Notes: generated from the letters alone by a model not told the origin. 21,005 nucleotides of DNA from an uncultured Bdellovibrio sp. (GCF_946478835.1 NZ_CAMLDV010000051.1:1-21005), one strand, 5' to 3'; shown: positions 1-8,119, counted from the first letter of the stretch. Program-made: numbers and translations.

Positions 1-1754
1 CCGATAACTCCAAATGGAGTGATTTGATTTCCGCGTGTCTGCGAAACAGAAGCACCGATTTCCACGAGCTTGCTTAATTTTTTAGTCCAATCAATATGAA
101 CCGAAGAAACTGGAACTGTGTCATAAAACGGATCTTTGCTTTTATTTGAAACAATTCTGCCAAGGTCCGCACCAACTGAAAACGTACCCAGTTTTTCCGT
201 TGGCACAACCGCCTTGATTGAATTTTTCAAAGCGACAGCGGAAGTCACATTCACGCCTTCAAGAAAATAAACGTCTGTTCCCACGACAAGGTAAGCTTCT
301 TTTTTATCAGGCTTACTTGTGTCGTAGATCACGCCAATACGATCGTAAGTCGTGTTTAATTCTCCATGATGTGTTTGCTCAATATCGCGCGGCTGCCAAC
401 TCCACGTTCTATCCGCAGACACCGTAAGGTTCAGATCTTTCCATTGATGATCCACGCCCGCTTTGATTTCATTACGAACTCCCGAAGAGGTCGTCTTTTT
501 CTGATCTCCGCCAGGCGGTCTTAAATCCAAAGCCACCGTGTTGATTTCAATTTTTCCAGTCGTATCATTGATACGCGCTTCCCCTTTTAAGTGAGAGCCG
601 AAAAACAAACTGCTGCGCTCCCCTTCCTTAAATGTTCTTGTCATCGCATCATAACCGGGCGCTGAAATTTTTAAAGCACCACCATAAACTTCAGCCGTCG
701 CACGCACTTCATCGACCAGCATTCCATCAGTAACAATGCTTGTTCCTGTGCGCGCTGAAACTCCGGCTGCTTCCAAACGGTAGGCGCCTTCGTCCGTCAT
801 CACCTTTGTTCCAAGCATGAATCCTTTCACGGAGTCTGATCCAAATTGTGCTGAAATCGTTTGTTCATTTTGGCTTGCTCTCACTGTCAGCGCCGCAGAG
901 TCCGGTTTAAATCTTGCCACGCCTTCAATGGAGTCTTGCACCCACTGTGCTGTGGCAGGAACATACTCGTGCAATTTTCCAGGACGAGATTCCACGTACT
1001 GGGTTCCGGTAAGAACGCCAAGAACCTTGGACGAAACGTCGACCGCCGATTGAAGTGATTTTTGTTTTGTATTGTAGATTTGCGAATAGTTTTGAACGTA
1101 GTATTCGCCCGTTTTTGGGTCGCGGAAATGCAGGATCGCGTGACCTCCGGTATTGTCTTTTGTGAGATCTTGCTGCCATTGTCCCTTGTGCCGACCGACA
1201 GCTTCAAAGCCTAAGTTCTTCGCCACTTCACCCAAGAGCTTGTGAATGTCTCCGCAGACTCCGCCTTCTTTAGCCGCTTTCACGGCATTTTGATAAACGG
1301 ATTCCAGATTTTTATTTTCTTTGCCTGTTTCGCTATAACCATTCGACAGACGATTTCCCAGCATGCTTAAGAATAATAACTTTTCCTCTGGTTTTAATCC
1401 CGCGATATTGCCTTTAGTAAATTTCAAAGCGTTGTCAAGATTGCTTTGATTTAAAAACTGCGTGTAATAGCCATTCACCACCACAAGGCGCTCATTAGAA
1501 ATATTTAGATCTTGCGGATTTTTGAAAACAACATCGAGTTCTTTACCAACGACTTTGGTATCAGCGATAAAATAAGCATCCACCCATTTTGAATTGCCAG
1601 CCTTCAAAGCTTTAGCGACTTTTTCTAAAGCGTTGACGGGTTTACTTTCTTCCGTCGTGCAGGTGATGCAAGGCCCTTCTGCTTCTGTTGCAAAAAGCGA
1701 GATGGAAAATCCCAAAACCCCTACGACGCTGGTAAGAACGATCTGTTTTCTCAT
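1..1754 (-). CDS. Secreted transglutaminase-like (papain-fold) protein, 3' end beyond window
   Basis: The frame is open from the ATG at 1754 to the window edge, about 584 codons, so the C-terminus is missing. Residues 1-26 form a signal peptide (MRKQIVLTSVV..., hydrophobic core ending near LFATEAEG), so the protein is exported. Around residues 164-222 lies a plausible transglutaminase-like triad: Cys167 in GGVCGDIH, His205 in GGHAILHF, and Asn222 (VQNY) about 17 residues later, where the family usually has Asp or Asn. The remainder, from about residue 250, is polar and rich in predicted beta strands, with alternating hydrophobic residues that could form a beta-sandwich or beta-barrel region. 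The gene lies 36 bases after the SpoIID-like gene on the same strand, so co-transcription is likely. The substrate is unknown; cleavage or cross-linking of peptides in the envelope is an inference. The Shine-Dalgarno sequence is weak (AAGAACG). Confidence 0.75.
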   Translation of the reverse strand, partial: MRKQIVLTSVVGVLGFSISLFATEAEGPCITCTTEESKPVNALEKVAKALKAGNSKWVDAYFIADTKVVGKELDVVFKNPQDLNISNERLVVVNGYYTQFLNQSNLDNALKFTKGNIAGLKPEEKLLFLSMLGNRLSNGYSETGKENKNLESVYQNAVKAAKEGGVCGDIHKLLGEVAKNLGFEAVGRHKGQWQQDLTKDNTGGHAILHFRDPKTGEYYVQNYSQIYNTKQKSLQSAVDVSSKVLGVLTGTQYVESRPGKLHEYVPATAQWVQDSIEGVARFKPDSAALTVRASQNEQTISAQFGSDSVKGFMLGTKVMTDEGAYRLEAAGVSARTGTSIVTDGMLVDEVRATAEVYGGALKISAPGYDAMTRTFKEGERSSLFFGSHLKGEARINDTTGKIEINTVALDLRPPGGDQKKTTSSGVRNEIKAGVDHQWKDLNLTVSADRTWSWQPRDIEQTHHGELNTTYDRIGVIYDTSKPDKKEAYLVVGTDVYFLEGVNVTSAVALKNSIKAVVPTEKLGTFSVGADLGRIVSNKSKDPFYDTVPVSSVHIDWTKKLSKLVEIGASVSQTRGNQITPFGVI

Positions 1755-1790
1755 ATCGTTCTTTTCGGGAAAATGGACGTGAAACTGAAA

Positions 1791-2954
1791 CTACTTAAGT
1801 CGAGCTAATGGATAATAATGCGTTAGGATTTGTTTATAATTGCGACCACTTTGTCCCAAGGCTTTACTGCCCCACTGACAAAGGCCTACGCCGTGACCGA
1901 AACCCTGTCCTTGAAACAGAAAGCTTTCGCCGATTTTTTTCATTTCAAAAAGCGAGCTGCGCAAATCCTGGAATCCCAAGAGTTGACGAAAGTCATTGGC
2001 AGAGATCAATTTCGATGGAGCATCATTGAAAGCCACCCGCACAGCTTTGATACGGTTTTCTGATGGAATTTTAATAAACTCCAGGGAAGAAAAATTCTCG
2101 ACATGCAAACGACGGCTCAGTTCTTCTTTGCTAAGGTTGAGCTTCCAGTGGGCTCGGGGATTTGTCGGGCACGACGTGTCCACCGTTGTTCCCGCGTTCA
2201 CGCCATAGTTCCAGACATTTTGTGGAGTCGTCGTTTTACCTCCGCAATCCGAATGAAAAAAGGCTTTAAGAACTTTGTTATTGGAAGCGTAAAGTTTCAC
2301 TCCTTCAGTTTCACGAACCGCTTGAACAGCTTTTTTGATGAGCGGATCATTTTCATCTTCCGCAAGCACGTGACGAAACACTTGATCTAGAATGCTGCTT
2401 TCCAAGTGATACGGTTTATCTTTGCGTTCTTCCATAACGGCCAAAGCATAAGATCTTGCCGCCACCGCTTGCGCTTTCAAGGTCTCTAGCGGCCACGACA
2501 ACGGCATTTCGCTGGCAAGAACTCCGACGACGTAATCTTCAAGAGGCATGACTCCCACAACATCAACGTTCTTGTTTGCGTTCATGTTAAGAAGAACTCG
2601 CGACGGCAATGCTTGCGCACCGACACGAAGATTCTCTCCTTGAATAAGGAGGTATTTTTCAGAGAAAAGGTGTTCGGGATCTTGGTTGTTCACACGCAAG
2701 GCCCAAACTTTTTTTCCTTCTTTTTCTAGCAAACGAACTTCAGCCTGTGCATTTCTTGGTATGGCGACAGGCTTATAAGGTTGATTGAGATTTTGAAAAC
2801 GAAGAGCTAAACCTGTGATTTGAACTTTCTTAGGCGCACTCATCAGGCGCACTCGAACAACCTCGGAAGAGGCTGATCGCGCATCCGATAGAAAACTGAC
2901 ATACACAAAGATGAAACACAAAGAGGCCCAAATCAGTTTCACTGCAATTTCCAT
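1791..2954 (-). CDS. SpoIID/LytB domain protein (amidase-enhancer type)
   Basis: This 387-residue protein has a hydrophobic N-terminal segment (residues 5-25) that looks like a signal peptide or anchor. It then carries the two hallmark blocks of the SpoIID/LytB family: PLEDYVVGVLASEMPLSWP (about residues 137-155), followed by KAQAVAARSYAL, and the C-terminal block GQGFGHGVGLCQWG before the final HYYP. In endospore formers SpoIID is a lytic transglycosylase acting on denuded glycan strands; Glu149 in ASEMP matches the glutamate described as catalytic there. In a non-sporulating Gram-negative the role is probably peptidoglycan remodelling in the periplasm, which is inference. The start is uncertain: ATG 2954 has little Shine-Dalgarno support, while GTG 2942, four codons in, follows a GGATGG at suitable spacing. 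Confidence 0.88.
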   Translation of the reverse strand: MEIAVKLIWASLCFIFVYVSFLSDARSASSEVVRVRLMSAPKKVQITGLALRFQNLNQPYKPVAIPRNAQAEVRLLEKEGKKVWALRVNNQDPEHLFSEKYLLIQGENLRVGAQALPSRVLLNMNANKNVDVVGVMPLEDYVVGVLASEMPLSWPLETLKAQAVAARSYALAVMEERKDKPYHLESSILDQVFRHVLAEDENDPLIKKAVQAVRETEGVKLYASNNKVLKAFFHSDCGGKTTTPQNVWNYGVNAGTTVDTSCPTNPRAHWKLNLSKEELSRRLHVENFSSLEFIKIPSENRIKAVRVAFNDAPSKLISANDFRQLLGFQDLRSSLFEMKKIGESFLFQGQGFGHGVGLCQWGSKALGQSGRNYKQILTHYYPLARLK

Positions 2955-3025
2955 CCATAGAAATTTGCCAAAACTTCATGTTCTGACCTCTTAATTAAAC
3001 CTCATCCATCCAGGAGGATGAAAGT

Positions 3026-3775
3026 CTAGTTTTTCTTTTGCATCTCAACTAGCGGCTTAATGATGTCCAGCGGCAAAGGGAAAATGATTGTATTGGATTT
3101 GTCGCCAGCAATTTCCGTTAAAGTCTGCATATAAGCGAGCTGCAATGCAGAAGGTGATCCTGCCAAAGTCAACGAAGCCTCTTGAAGCTTTTGTGCTCTT
3201 TGCACTTCCCCTTCGGCACTAATGACTTTCGCACGACGTTCACGCTCTGCTTCCGCCTCACGCGCCATCGCCCTTTGCATTTCTTTTGGCAGATCGATTT
3301 GTTTTACTTCGACCATCGTGACTTTAATACCCCACGCCTCGGTGTGCTTGTCCAAAATACCTTGCAGAGCTGAATTGATTTTATCACGGTGCTCGAGCAC
3401 ATCATCAAGCGGGTATTGTCCCATCACCGAGCGCAAAGTCGTTTGCGCCAGCTGGCTTGTCGCGAAATAATAATCTTCAATTTTTGTGATTGCTTCTAGA
3501 GGAGACACCACTTTGAAGTACACAACAGCATTCACCTGCATACTCACGTTGTCTTTTGTAATGACGTCCTGAGGTTGCACGTCCATCGCCACAGTGCGCG
3601 TGTCGATTTTGATCATGCGCTCAACAAATGGAATAAGAAGAATCAGACCAGGTCCTCTAACACCGACGGCTTTACCAAGACGAAGAACGACACCACGTTC
3701 CCAATCGTTTAGAATTTTGATCATGGAACTTAAGATGATCCCGCCAATAACAATTATCGCTATTAAAAATTCCAT
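3026..3775 (-). CDS. SPFH/band 7 stomatin-like membrane protein (slipin)
   Basis: This 249-residue protein starts with one membrane segment ([19 protein letters not shown]) followed by an SPFH/band 7 domain: [49 protein letters not shown]. It ends in a charged helical region with the family motif [19 protein letters not shown], likely a coiled coil used in oligomerisation. Slipins assemble into large membrane-bound rings or cages and are typically encoded beside NfeD proteins, as here; the NfeD gene ends 13 bases upstream on the same strand. In archaea the NfeD protease cleaves the C-terminal hydrophobic segment of its slipin partner. A strong AAGGAG lies 9 bases before the ATG at 3775. The length is normal for the family. 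The role is probably membrane-domain organisation or stress tolerance, inferred from the family. Confidence 0.93.
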   Translation of the reverse strand: MEFLIAIIVIGGIILSSMIKILNDWERGVVLRLGKAVGVRGPGLILLIPFVERMIKIDTRTVAMDVQPQDVITKDNVSMQVNAVVYFKVVSPLEAITKIEDYYFATSQLAQTTLRSVMGQYPLDDVLEHRDKINSALQGILDKHTEAWGIKVTMVEVKQIDLPKEMQRAMAREAEAERERRAKVISAEGEVQRAQKLQEASLTLAGSPSALQLAYMQTLTEIAGDKSNTIIFPLPLDIIKPLVEMQKKN

Positions 3776-3788
3776 TTGTACGTACTCC

Positions 3789-5063
3789 TTATTTTACTTT
3801 CTTTACATTCAATGTGAGTCCCTGTCTTGCAGTGACATGCACTCGATCATTTTCTTTTAATGAATCTTCAGAGACAAACTTCCATGTTTCTCCCATGATT
3901 TGAATCTGCCCGCGATGGCCGTTGGCTTCGACTGTCACCACAATGCCATCTACCTTTGATAAATCGGAATCGACGTCGCTGGATTTGTGACGAATCGTTT
4001 TCACTGCGAGATATCCGACTGCCAAAAAGAATAATCCCAAAACTGAGACGACAGAAATAATTAGCGAAAGAGGCAACGTGTATCCCGTCGTCTGAGCATC
4101 AAATAAAAATAAACTTCCAACAAACACGGCGATCAATCCTCCAATACCGAGCGCTCCAAAGCTTGGCAGGAAAATTTCTAAAATCAAAAAAGCAATTCCT
4201 AAAAGAATAAGCGCAAGTCCTCCCCACGCTACATCTAATTTGTGGAAAGCCACCAAAGAAAGAAGCAAACCAATTCCGCCAATCACGCCCGGAGCGATCA
4301 TTCCCGGATGGGTAATCTCAACATAAAGAAGTGCTAAACTTCCCATGAATAATAAATACGCAAATTCGGGATCTGCGATGAAGCTTAAAACCTTGTAGCG
4401 CAAGTCCGGTGTGAACTCTTGAAGATCGCCTACTTTTACGGCGAGTTCTTTTTTCTCATCGACTAAAACAATACGACCTTGAGCCTTCTGCAGAAAATCA
4501 ATTTCATTTCCGGCTAATATATCCAAGGCTTTTTCTTTAACGGCCTCTTCTACGCTCAAAGCGCGTGCTTCGGTGACAATCTCTTTTGAGAATTTTAAAC
4601 TTCGTCCGCGCAGTCTCGTGACACCTTCCATCCAACTGACAGTGTCGTTAATAAGTTTTTTGCGCAGGTCTTCAGGCGTATTTTCTCCCGTTCCTAAAAT
4701 CGGAGTAGCCGCACCAATATTTGTAGCGACAACGCCGCCGTTTACATGACAAGCCTGCAGAATGATAGCTCCCGCACTGCCCGCATGTCCTCCACTGGGC
4801 GTGATCAAACAAAGATAAGGAATCGGAGACGCTAAGATACGTTCCACAATCAAACGCGTGCTTTGCAAACTTCCACCGGGAGTGTTCATACGCACGTAAA
4901 TGGAATCGCACTTGTTCTCTTTGGCTCTCTTCTCAGCGCGCTCTAAATAGTCCGTGGTCGAAGCCGAAATAGCTTCGTTGATTGTCACGCCGACGGTGCA
5001 ATTGGCCTGAGCTTTAAAAGTTCCCAAAAAAAGGACGCATAAAAAAAGAGCCAGGTTTTTCAT
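3789..5063 (-). CDS. NfeD family membrane-bound ClpP-class serine protease
   Basis: I start this 424-residue protein at ATG 5063 because it gives a proper signal peptide ([20 protein letters not shown]), has GGGAGC upstream, and overlaps the previous stop codon as ATGA. An upstream in-frame codon at 5162 would add 33 residues with no signal character. The N-terminal half is a ClpP/SppA-like protease domain: [16 protein letters not shown] (strand and loop), then [11 protein letters not shown], where Ser96 is the likely nucleophile. Four or five membrane segments follow (about residues 230-350), then a C-terminal OB-fold NfeD domain ([17 protein letters not shown]... to the end). It belongs to a unit with the slipin downstream, the usual protease-substrate or partner pairing. 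The general-base lysine expected in the helix before GVTRLRGR is not obvious; a Glu seems to stand there. That reading depends on a by-eye alignment. Confidence 0.92.
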   Translation of the reverse strand: MKNLALFLCVLFLGTFKAQANCTVGVTINEAISASTTDYLERAEKRAKENKCDSIYVRMNTPGGSLQSTRLIVERILASPIPYLCLITPSGGHAGSAGAIILQACHVNGGVVATNIGAATPILGTGENTPEDLRKKLINDTVSWMEGVTRLRGRSLKFSKEIVTEARALSVEEAVKEKALDILAGNEIDFLQKAQGRIVLVDEKKELAVKVGDLQEFTPDLRYKVLSFIADPEFAYLLFMGSLALLYVEITHPGMIAPGVIGGIGLLLSLVAFHKLDVAWGGLALILLGIAFLILEIFLPSFGALGIGGLIAVFVGSLFLFDAQTTGYTLPLSLIISVVSVLGLFFLAVGYLAVKTIRHKSSDVDSDLSKVDGIVVTVEANGHRGQIQIMGETWKFVSEDSLKENDRVHVTARQGLTLNVKKVK

Positions 5064-5563
5064 AAGCCCAGCTCCCTCATCACTTTTTGCAAATCGTTCC
5101 ACACGACTTTCTTTGCTCCGGCATCTTCGAGCAGATACGCAGGGCTGTAGGTTTCTACCCACTTTCCAGGGCCCTTAAAAATCAACTCGCCAATATCTTT
5201 AGGAAAAGAACTAAAAACTACGACCACTTTGCTTTCACAAATTTTTGCAAGTTCGGAGGGAAGCTGCGAGCGGTCATCAACAGTGCAATCCAACTCTAGC
5301 ACTTGGATGTTTTTTAATTTCATCGCCGCTTTCATTTTATCGAAAAGATCGCGCACGTCTTTATTGAAAAAACTTTCTTTGGCTTGAGTCAGAATGTTTA
5401 GAAAAACCAACTCGTAGTGCTGAAAGTCGTGAGCTGTGAAAGGACCTTCTGCTGAAAAAAAACGTGTCTTAACCTCGTCACCTGTGCGACCAGCTTCCGC
5501 TGGAGACAGCATGACATTTTGAAGTCCAAGAACGTCCTGCAGATATTGAATATAGTCTTTCAT
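5060..5563 (-). CDS. Degenerate uracil-DNA-glycosylase-like protein
   Basis: This 167-residue protein is called from ATG 5563, which has GGGG six bases upstream; a TTG at 5575 is also in frame. The C-terminal third resembles the end of family 4/5 uracil-DNA glycosylases: a buried strand (SKVVVVFSSF), then GKWVETYSPAYLLED, then KKVVWNDLQKVMREL. Active family members have THP or HPAYLL where this has SPAYLL, so the motif 2 histidine is replaced by Ser. The usual N-terminal GExPGxxE motif and the iron-sulfur cysteines are not visible. I infer a UDG-fold protein that has lost base-excision activity. Its stop overlaps the nfeD start (ATGA), so the two genes are probably translationally coupled. 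No signal peptide is seen, so it should be cytoplasmic. Its link to the NfeD/slipin pair is unexplained. A purely hypothetical protein remains possible. Confidence 0.6.
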   Translation of the reverse strand: MKDYIQYLQDVLGLQNVMLSPAEAGRTGDEVKTRFFSAEGPFTAHDFQHYELVFLNILTQAKESFFNKDVRDLFDKMKAAMKLKNIQVLELDCTVDDRSQLPSELAKICESKVVVVFSSFPKDIGELIFKGPGKWVETYSPAYLLEDAGAKKVVWNDLQKVMRELGL

Positions 5564-5592
5564 TTTCAGCCCCAATTGAGCGCATTTTACTC

Positions 5593-5614
5593 TAGACTAA
5601 AGGCGGTAGACTAA
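5593..5614. promoter_or_regulatory. Tandem 8-bp direct repeat in a divergent intergenic region
   Basis: TAGACTAA occurs twice (5593-5600 and 5607-5614), separated by six bases, giving a 14-base period. The pair lies between the start of the UDG-like/nfeD unit (minus strand) and the zinc-ribbon gene (plus strand), where promoters for both must sit. It could be a binding site for a dimeric regulator or chance; no regulator is identifiable. The second copy runs into an AT-rich CTAATAAAA that could serve as a -10 region. Confidence 0.3.
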
Positions 5615-5672
5615 TAAAACCGGAGGGTAATGCGGCGCTCAAGAGATGTGAGGTTACATATATGGGTTTTGA

Positions 5673-5723
5673 TGCTGCTTCAGCCTGCGCGCCCGGGCGC
5701 TCCGGCACTGCCCGCTGACGCGG
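5673..5723 (+). repeat. Dispersed palindromic element, copy 1
   Basis: The copy begins TGCTGCTTCAGCCT, has a central perfect palindrome GCGCCCGGGCGC (5689-5700), and ends TCCGGCACTGCCCGCTG followed by ACGCGG. The left block is identical to copies at 6565, 14873 and 20773 and nearly identical to 18213 (minus). It lies in the leader of the zinc-ribbon gene, in an open frame that could be read as an N-terminal extension from 5630. The boundaries are approximate. Confidence 0.85.
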
Positions 5724-5773
5724 CTCAAGTTGAGACAAAACTTGCCGATAAGATCTCAAGACATGGAGGTCGC

Positions 5774-5980
5774 ATGGAAGTTTTCAGATTCAACATAATT
5801 CCCACTGAAGAATTTAATAAAAGAGAAGATTTCCGCAAAGCTGTTAATAACTGCGAAATTTGTGGGGCGGCTCTTGAGTTTAGCTATAAGCAGGAAAATG
5901 CTTTTGCAGTTCTTCAGGAAGAAGCAAAGTGTTCATGCTGTGATTCTGAAAAAGAGCCGACTCGTCACCGCGTGCATTAA
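5774..5980 (+). CDS. Small zinc-ribbon-like protein
   Basis: This 68-residue protein (MEVFRFNIIPTEEFNKRED...) has two cysteine pairs, CEIC (about residues 27-30) and CSCC (about residues 53-56), separated by about 22 residues: the layout of a small metal-binding zinc ribbon. The function is unknown; such proteins are often nucleic-acid or protein-interaction modules. ATG 5774 follows GGAGG at good spacing. The frame is also open back to an ATG at 5630, itself preceded by GGAGGG, which would give 116 residues, but most of that extension is encoded by repeat copy 1 and low-complexity sequence (LLQPARPGAPALPADAA). I favour the shorter form. The gene converges with the MFS gene and the two stop codons overlap in a TTAA. 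There is no signal peptide. Confidence 0.65.
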   Translation: MEVFRFNIIPTEEFNKREDFRKAVNNCEICGAALEFSYKQENAFAVLQEEAKCSCCDSEKEPTRHRVH

Positions 5981-7197
5981 AAGGCGGCACGCAGGCCTTT
6001 CGCAAAACCGATCAGCATTAAAAGAATTCCGGCAATAAGAAGAGCCATCGATGAGTGGCTCAATTTTGCAATCGCTCCCCACGTGACAGAACCTAATGCC
6101 ATTCCTGCATAGAATACTGCCAGGAAAACTCCAAGCATCGTGGCTTTTAAATGAGATTTTCCTGTGATCTGTCTTGAACTCATGTTCATAAGTGTGGCTA
6201 ACACCAGCCACCCTGTCCCACCCAAGAACATCGCTGCACATAAAAACCAGTAACTAGGTGCAAAACCTAAAATCAAAACTCCCAGTGCATAGATGATATA
6301 AGAGCCCGCTAAAGATTTGTGAGTGCGGTGCGGAAGCATGATTTTATCCGATAAAATTGCACTGAGGCACGCGCCTAAGCCAAAGAAGCCTAAGAGTGAC
6401 CCGTATTGCAGGGAGCTGAGTCCCATCTCGACGCGACCTCTTGTTGGATATAGGGCCCAGAGTGAAGAAGCACAAAACGTGACAAGAAAAATTTCGATCC
6501 AGAGTTTTAAATTGTGCAGAGAAAAAAGTGGAATCCAATCTTCGGGTTGGAGTTTTATTTTTGGTGCTGCTTCAGCCTGCGCGCGTTCCCGCGCTTCGGC
6601 ACTGCCCGCTGCCGCGCGTACCGGCCAGCGATAGAAAAAAATGATGAGACCTAAAAAGGAAATACTATTCACAAGAAAGGCACTACCGGGACCGAAACCG
6701 CTTAAGAGACCTCCACCGATTGTGGGTCCTAAGACGCGTGTGATGTTGATACCCATGTAGTAAACAAGCACAGCTTGCGCTTGCAAATGCGAAGGAACTA
6801 AATCAGTAAGTACCGACTGAAATGCTGGATTTGTTAAGGCAAGTCCAATACCCATCACAACAGATAATCCTAAGAGGCTGAGCTCTGTGACTTTTTCTTG
6901 CCAAACTAAATACGCTAAAAGACCTGCGGCAAAAAACATAAGACCTTGAGCGAAAAGCAAAATATTTCTGCGATGACCAAGGTCCGCGACGTATCCTGCT
7001 GGAATACTTAAAAATAAAATCGGCAAGCTGCCTGAAAAAGAAAGAAGAGAAATCACAAGAGGTGATGTATTTAAATGTGTCATCACCCATCCGGCAGCCA
7101 CATCTTGAATCCAGGTTCCTAAATTTGACAAAAAGGCACAGATCCAGAAAGACCTATACACGGAAAATTTCATCGGAGACCAAACAGATTCGTTCAT
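5977..7197 (-). CDS. MFS transporter, MFS_3/EntS-like exporter
   Basis: This 406-residue polytopic protein has about twelve hydrophobic segments. The N-terminal block FWICAFLSNLGTWIQDVAAGW, followed by LSIPAGYVADLGHRRN (the motif A loop between helices 2 and 3), is typical of the MFS_3 (transmembrane secretion effector/EntS) branch, which usually exports siderophores or drugs. The substrate cannot be read from the sequence. I start at ATG 7197; a TTG-type extension to 7332 lacks membrane character, and ATG 7173 (MKFSVYRSFW) is an equally possible start. The central loop between helices 6 and 7 (about residues 194-211, AAGSAEARERAQAEAAP) is encoded by repeat copy 2 read in antisense, so the element has inserted in frame at a tolerant site. 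The gene is divergent from a secreted-protein gene and convergent with the zinc-ribbon gene. Confidence 0.88.
   Translation of the reverse strand: MNESVWSPMKFSVYRSFWICAFLSNLGTWIQDVAAGWVMTHLNTSPLVISLLSFSGSLPILFLSIPAGYVADLGHRRNILLFAQGLMFFAAGLLAYLVWQEKVTELSLLGLSVVMGIGLALTNPAFQSVLTDLVPSHLQAQAVLVYYMGINITRVLGPTIGGGLLSGFGPGSAFLVNSISFLGLIIFFYRWPVRAAAGSAEARERAQAEAAPKIKLQPEDWIPLFSLHNLKLWIEIFLVTFCASSLWALYPTRGRVEMGLSSLQYGSLLGFFGLGACLSAILSDKIMLPHRTHKSLAGSYIIYALGVLILGFAPSYWFLCAAMFLGGTGWLVLATLMNMSSRQITGKSHLKATMLGVFLAVFYAGMALGSVTWGAIAKLSHSSMALLIAGILLMLIGFAKGLRAAF
6565..6618 (+). repeat. Dispersed palindromic element, copy 2 (inside MFS gene)
   Basis: It begins TGCTGCTTCAGCCT, has a central stem GCGCG-TTCC-CGCGC (6581-6594), and continues TTCGGCACTGCCCGCTG and CCGCGCG. 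It is antisense to the MFS gene and read through without a stop, encoding an Ala/Glu/Arg-rich stretch in the central cytoplasmic loop. The left and right blocks match copy 1 almost base for base, while the stem differs on both arms. Confidence 0.88.
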
Positions 7198-7273
7198 GAC
7201 ATCTGAATCATACAACGGAAAAACTTTGCGGGCGACCTTTGTTTCAGAAAAAATAAAAGTATCAGGAGGCCCT

Positions 7274-7678
7274 ATGAAACTCTTAATGAGTATTTTACTC
7301 GGGTTTTTTCTTTCTCTTCCGTGCTTCGCCAAATCAGATGCGGTAGAAATTTCGGTCAGCCCTTCCTCTCTTTCCTCACAATCAGGCCGCTACTATTATT
7401 ATAACTTCGGAAACGTACGCCTGAATTTCAGCGAGTGGGCCGACATCACTCTGCGCAATACGGGGGTGGAGCCTTTAAATATTCGTGGCGTCTTCATTAT
7501 GGGTTCTGGTTATTGGGCATGGAGCAACTGCCCGAACTTTTTAGTTCCCGGACAAACCTGTCTAACCCGAGTGGAGTTCCGTCCTTGGTACGAAGGCTAC
7601 TTCACTGGCCGCCTTCGCTTTGCTTTTTGGGATGACAGTATCTATGTCGACCTGTACGGCTGGGGTGTGCGTTGGTAA
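7274..7678 (+). CDS. Secreted Ig-like (ASH/HYDIN-type, choice-of-anchor D) protein
   Basis: This 134-residue protein starts at ATG 7274 with an AGGAGG five bases upstream. Residues 1-19 are a signal peptide (MKLLMSILLGFFLSLPCFA). The body reads as one beta-sandwich repeat: DITLRNTGVEPLNIRGVFI, then CPNFLVPGQTCLTRVEFRP, then GYFTGRLRFAF. This is the pattern of ASPM-SPD-2-Hydin or choice-of-anchor D domains (T-L-x-N-x-G, later P-G-x-x-C, then F-x-P). Two cysteines about 10 residues apart could form a disulfide in the periplasm. An unusual YYYYNF tract follows the signal peptide. The function is unknown; such single domains often bind envelope proteins. It is divergent from the MFS exporter, and the 76-base gap must hold both promoters. 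Confidence 0.78.
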   Translation: MKLLMSILLGFFLSLPCFAKSDAVEISVSPSSLSSQSGRYYYYNFGNVRLNFSEWADITLRNTGVEPLNIRGVFIMGSGYWAWSNCPNFLVPGQTCLTRVEFRPWYEGYFTGRLRFAFWDDSIYVDLYGWGVRW

Positions 7679-7693
7679 AATTTCTTCGAGAAC

Positions 7694-8119
7694 TTACGGC
7701 TGGGACACTCGAACACCATCTTCAATAGTATTCCCATTCATAGTTCCAGCCTTTGCTTGAATCACAATAAAAACAAGTTCATCTGCCTTGGAACTTCTCC
7801 AAGTTCGTACGCCATCAGGTGAAACTCGAACTGCGGAACCTTCCTGAACATCGAACCACTCTCCATCCACGCAAAATTCGCCTTTTCCCTTGAGGAACAG
7901 ATACAGCTCCTCATTTTCGCGGTGTTTGTGACTAAAAGGCATTGCACCACCAGGTGGCAATTTATTGATCGACACCTCCATACTAGAGAGATCCAAGATC
8001 TCTTTTAAAAAATTCTTTCCAGGGACTTTTGTTCCTAGCTTTGGGTGTTCAAAAAAATACTGATCAATATTTGCGAAAGGTCCAAAATCAGTAAAAGCGA
8101 AGTTGTTTCCAGATTTCAT
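7694..8119 (-). CDS. Cupin-fold protein
   Basis: This 141-residue protein starts at ATG 8119, preceded by GGAAG; a TTG at 8137 is in frame but less likely. The cupin core runs over PPGGAMPFSHKHRENEELYLFLKGKGEF, with metal ligands His-x-His and the following Glu, and then GEWFDVQEGSAVRVSPDGVRTWRS. In the second motif the usual histidine is replaced by Arg, so metal binding may be incomplete. Small cupins include isomerases, dioxygenases and sensors; the substrate cannot be told here. The gene is divergent from an HxlR regulator, and a palindromic operator lies between them, so it is the likely regulated target. No signal peptide is seen, so it is cytoplasmic. Confidence 0.85.
   Translation of the reverse strand: MKSGNNFAFTDFGPFANIDQYFFEHPKLGTKVPGKNFLKEILDLSSMEVSINKLPPGGAMPFSHKHRENEELYLFLKGKGEFCVDGEWFDVQEGSAVRVSPDGVRTWRSSKADELVFIVIQAKAGTMNGNTIEDGVRVSQP

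Noticed and set aside
2737..2752. CTTCAGCCTGTGC in the SpoIID gene as a sixth repeat copy
   Set aside because: Only part of the left block matches; there is no central stem or right block, so it is probably chance.
3002..3021. Hairpin TCATCC/GGATGA after the slipin gene as a terminator
   Set aside because: The stem is only 6 bases with an 8-base loop, and the following minus-strand sequence (GGTTTAATT) has no real T-tract.
5064..5162. N-terminal extension of NfeD to 5162
   Set aside because: It lies inside the upstream UDG-like gene and would bury the signal peptide; ATG 5063 has coupling and Shine-Dalgarno support.
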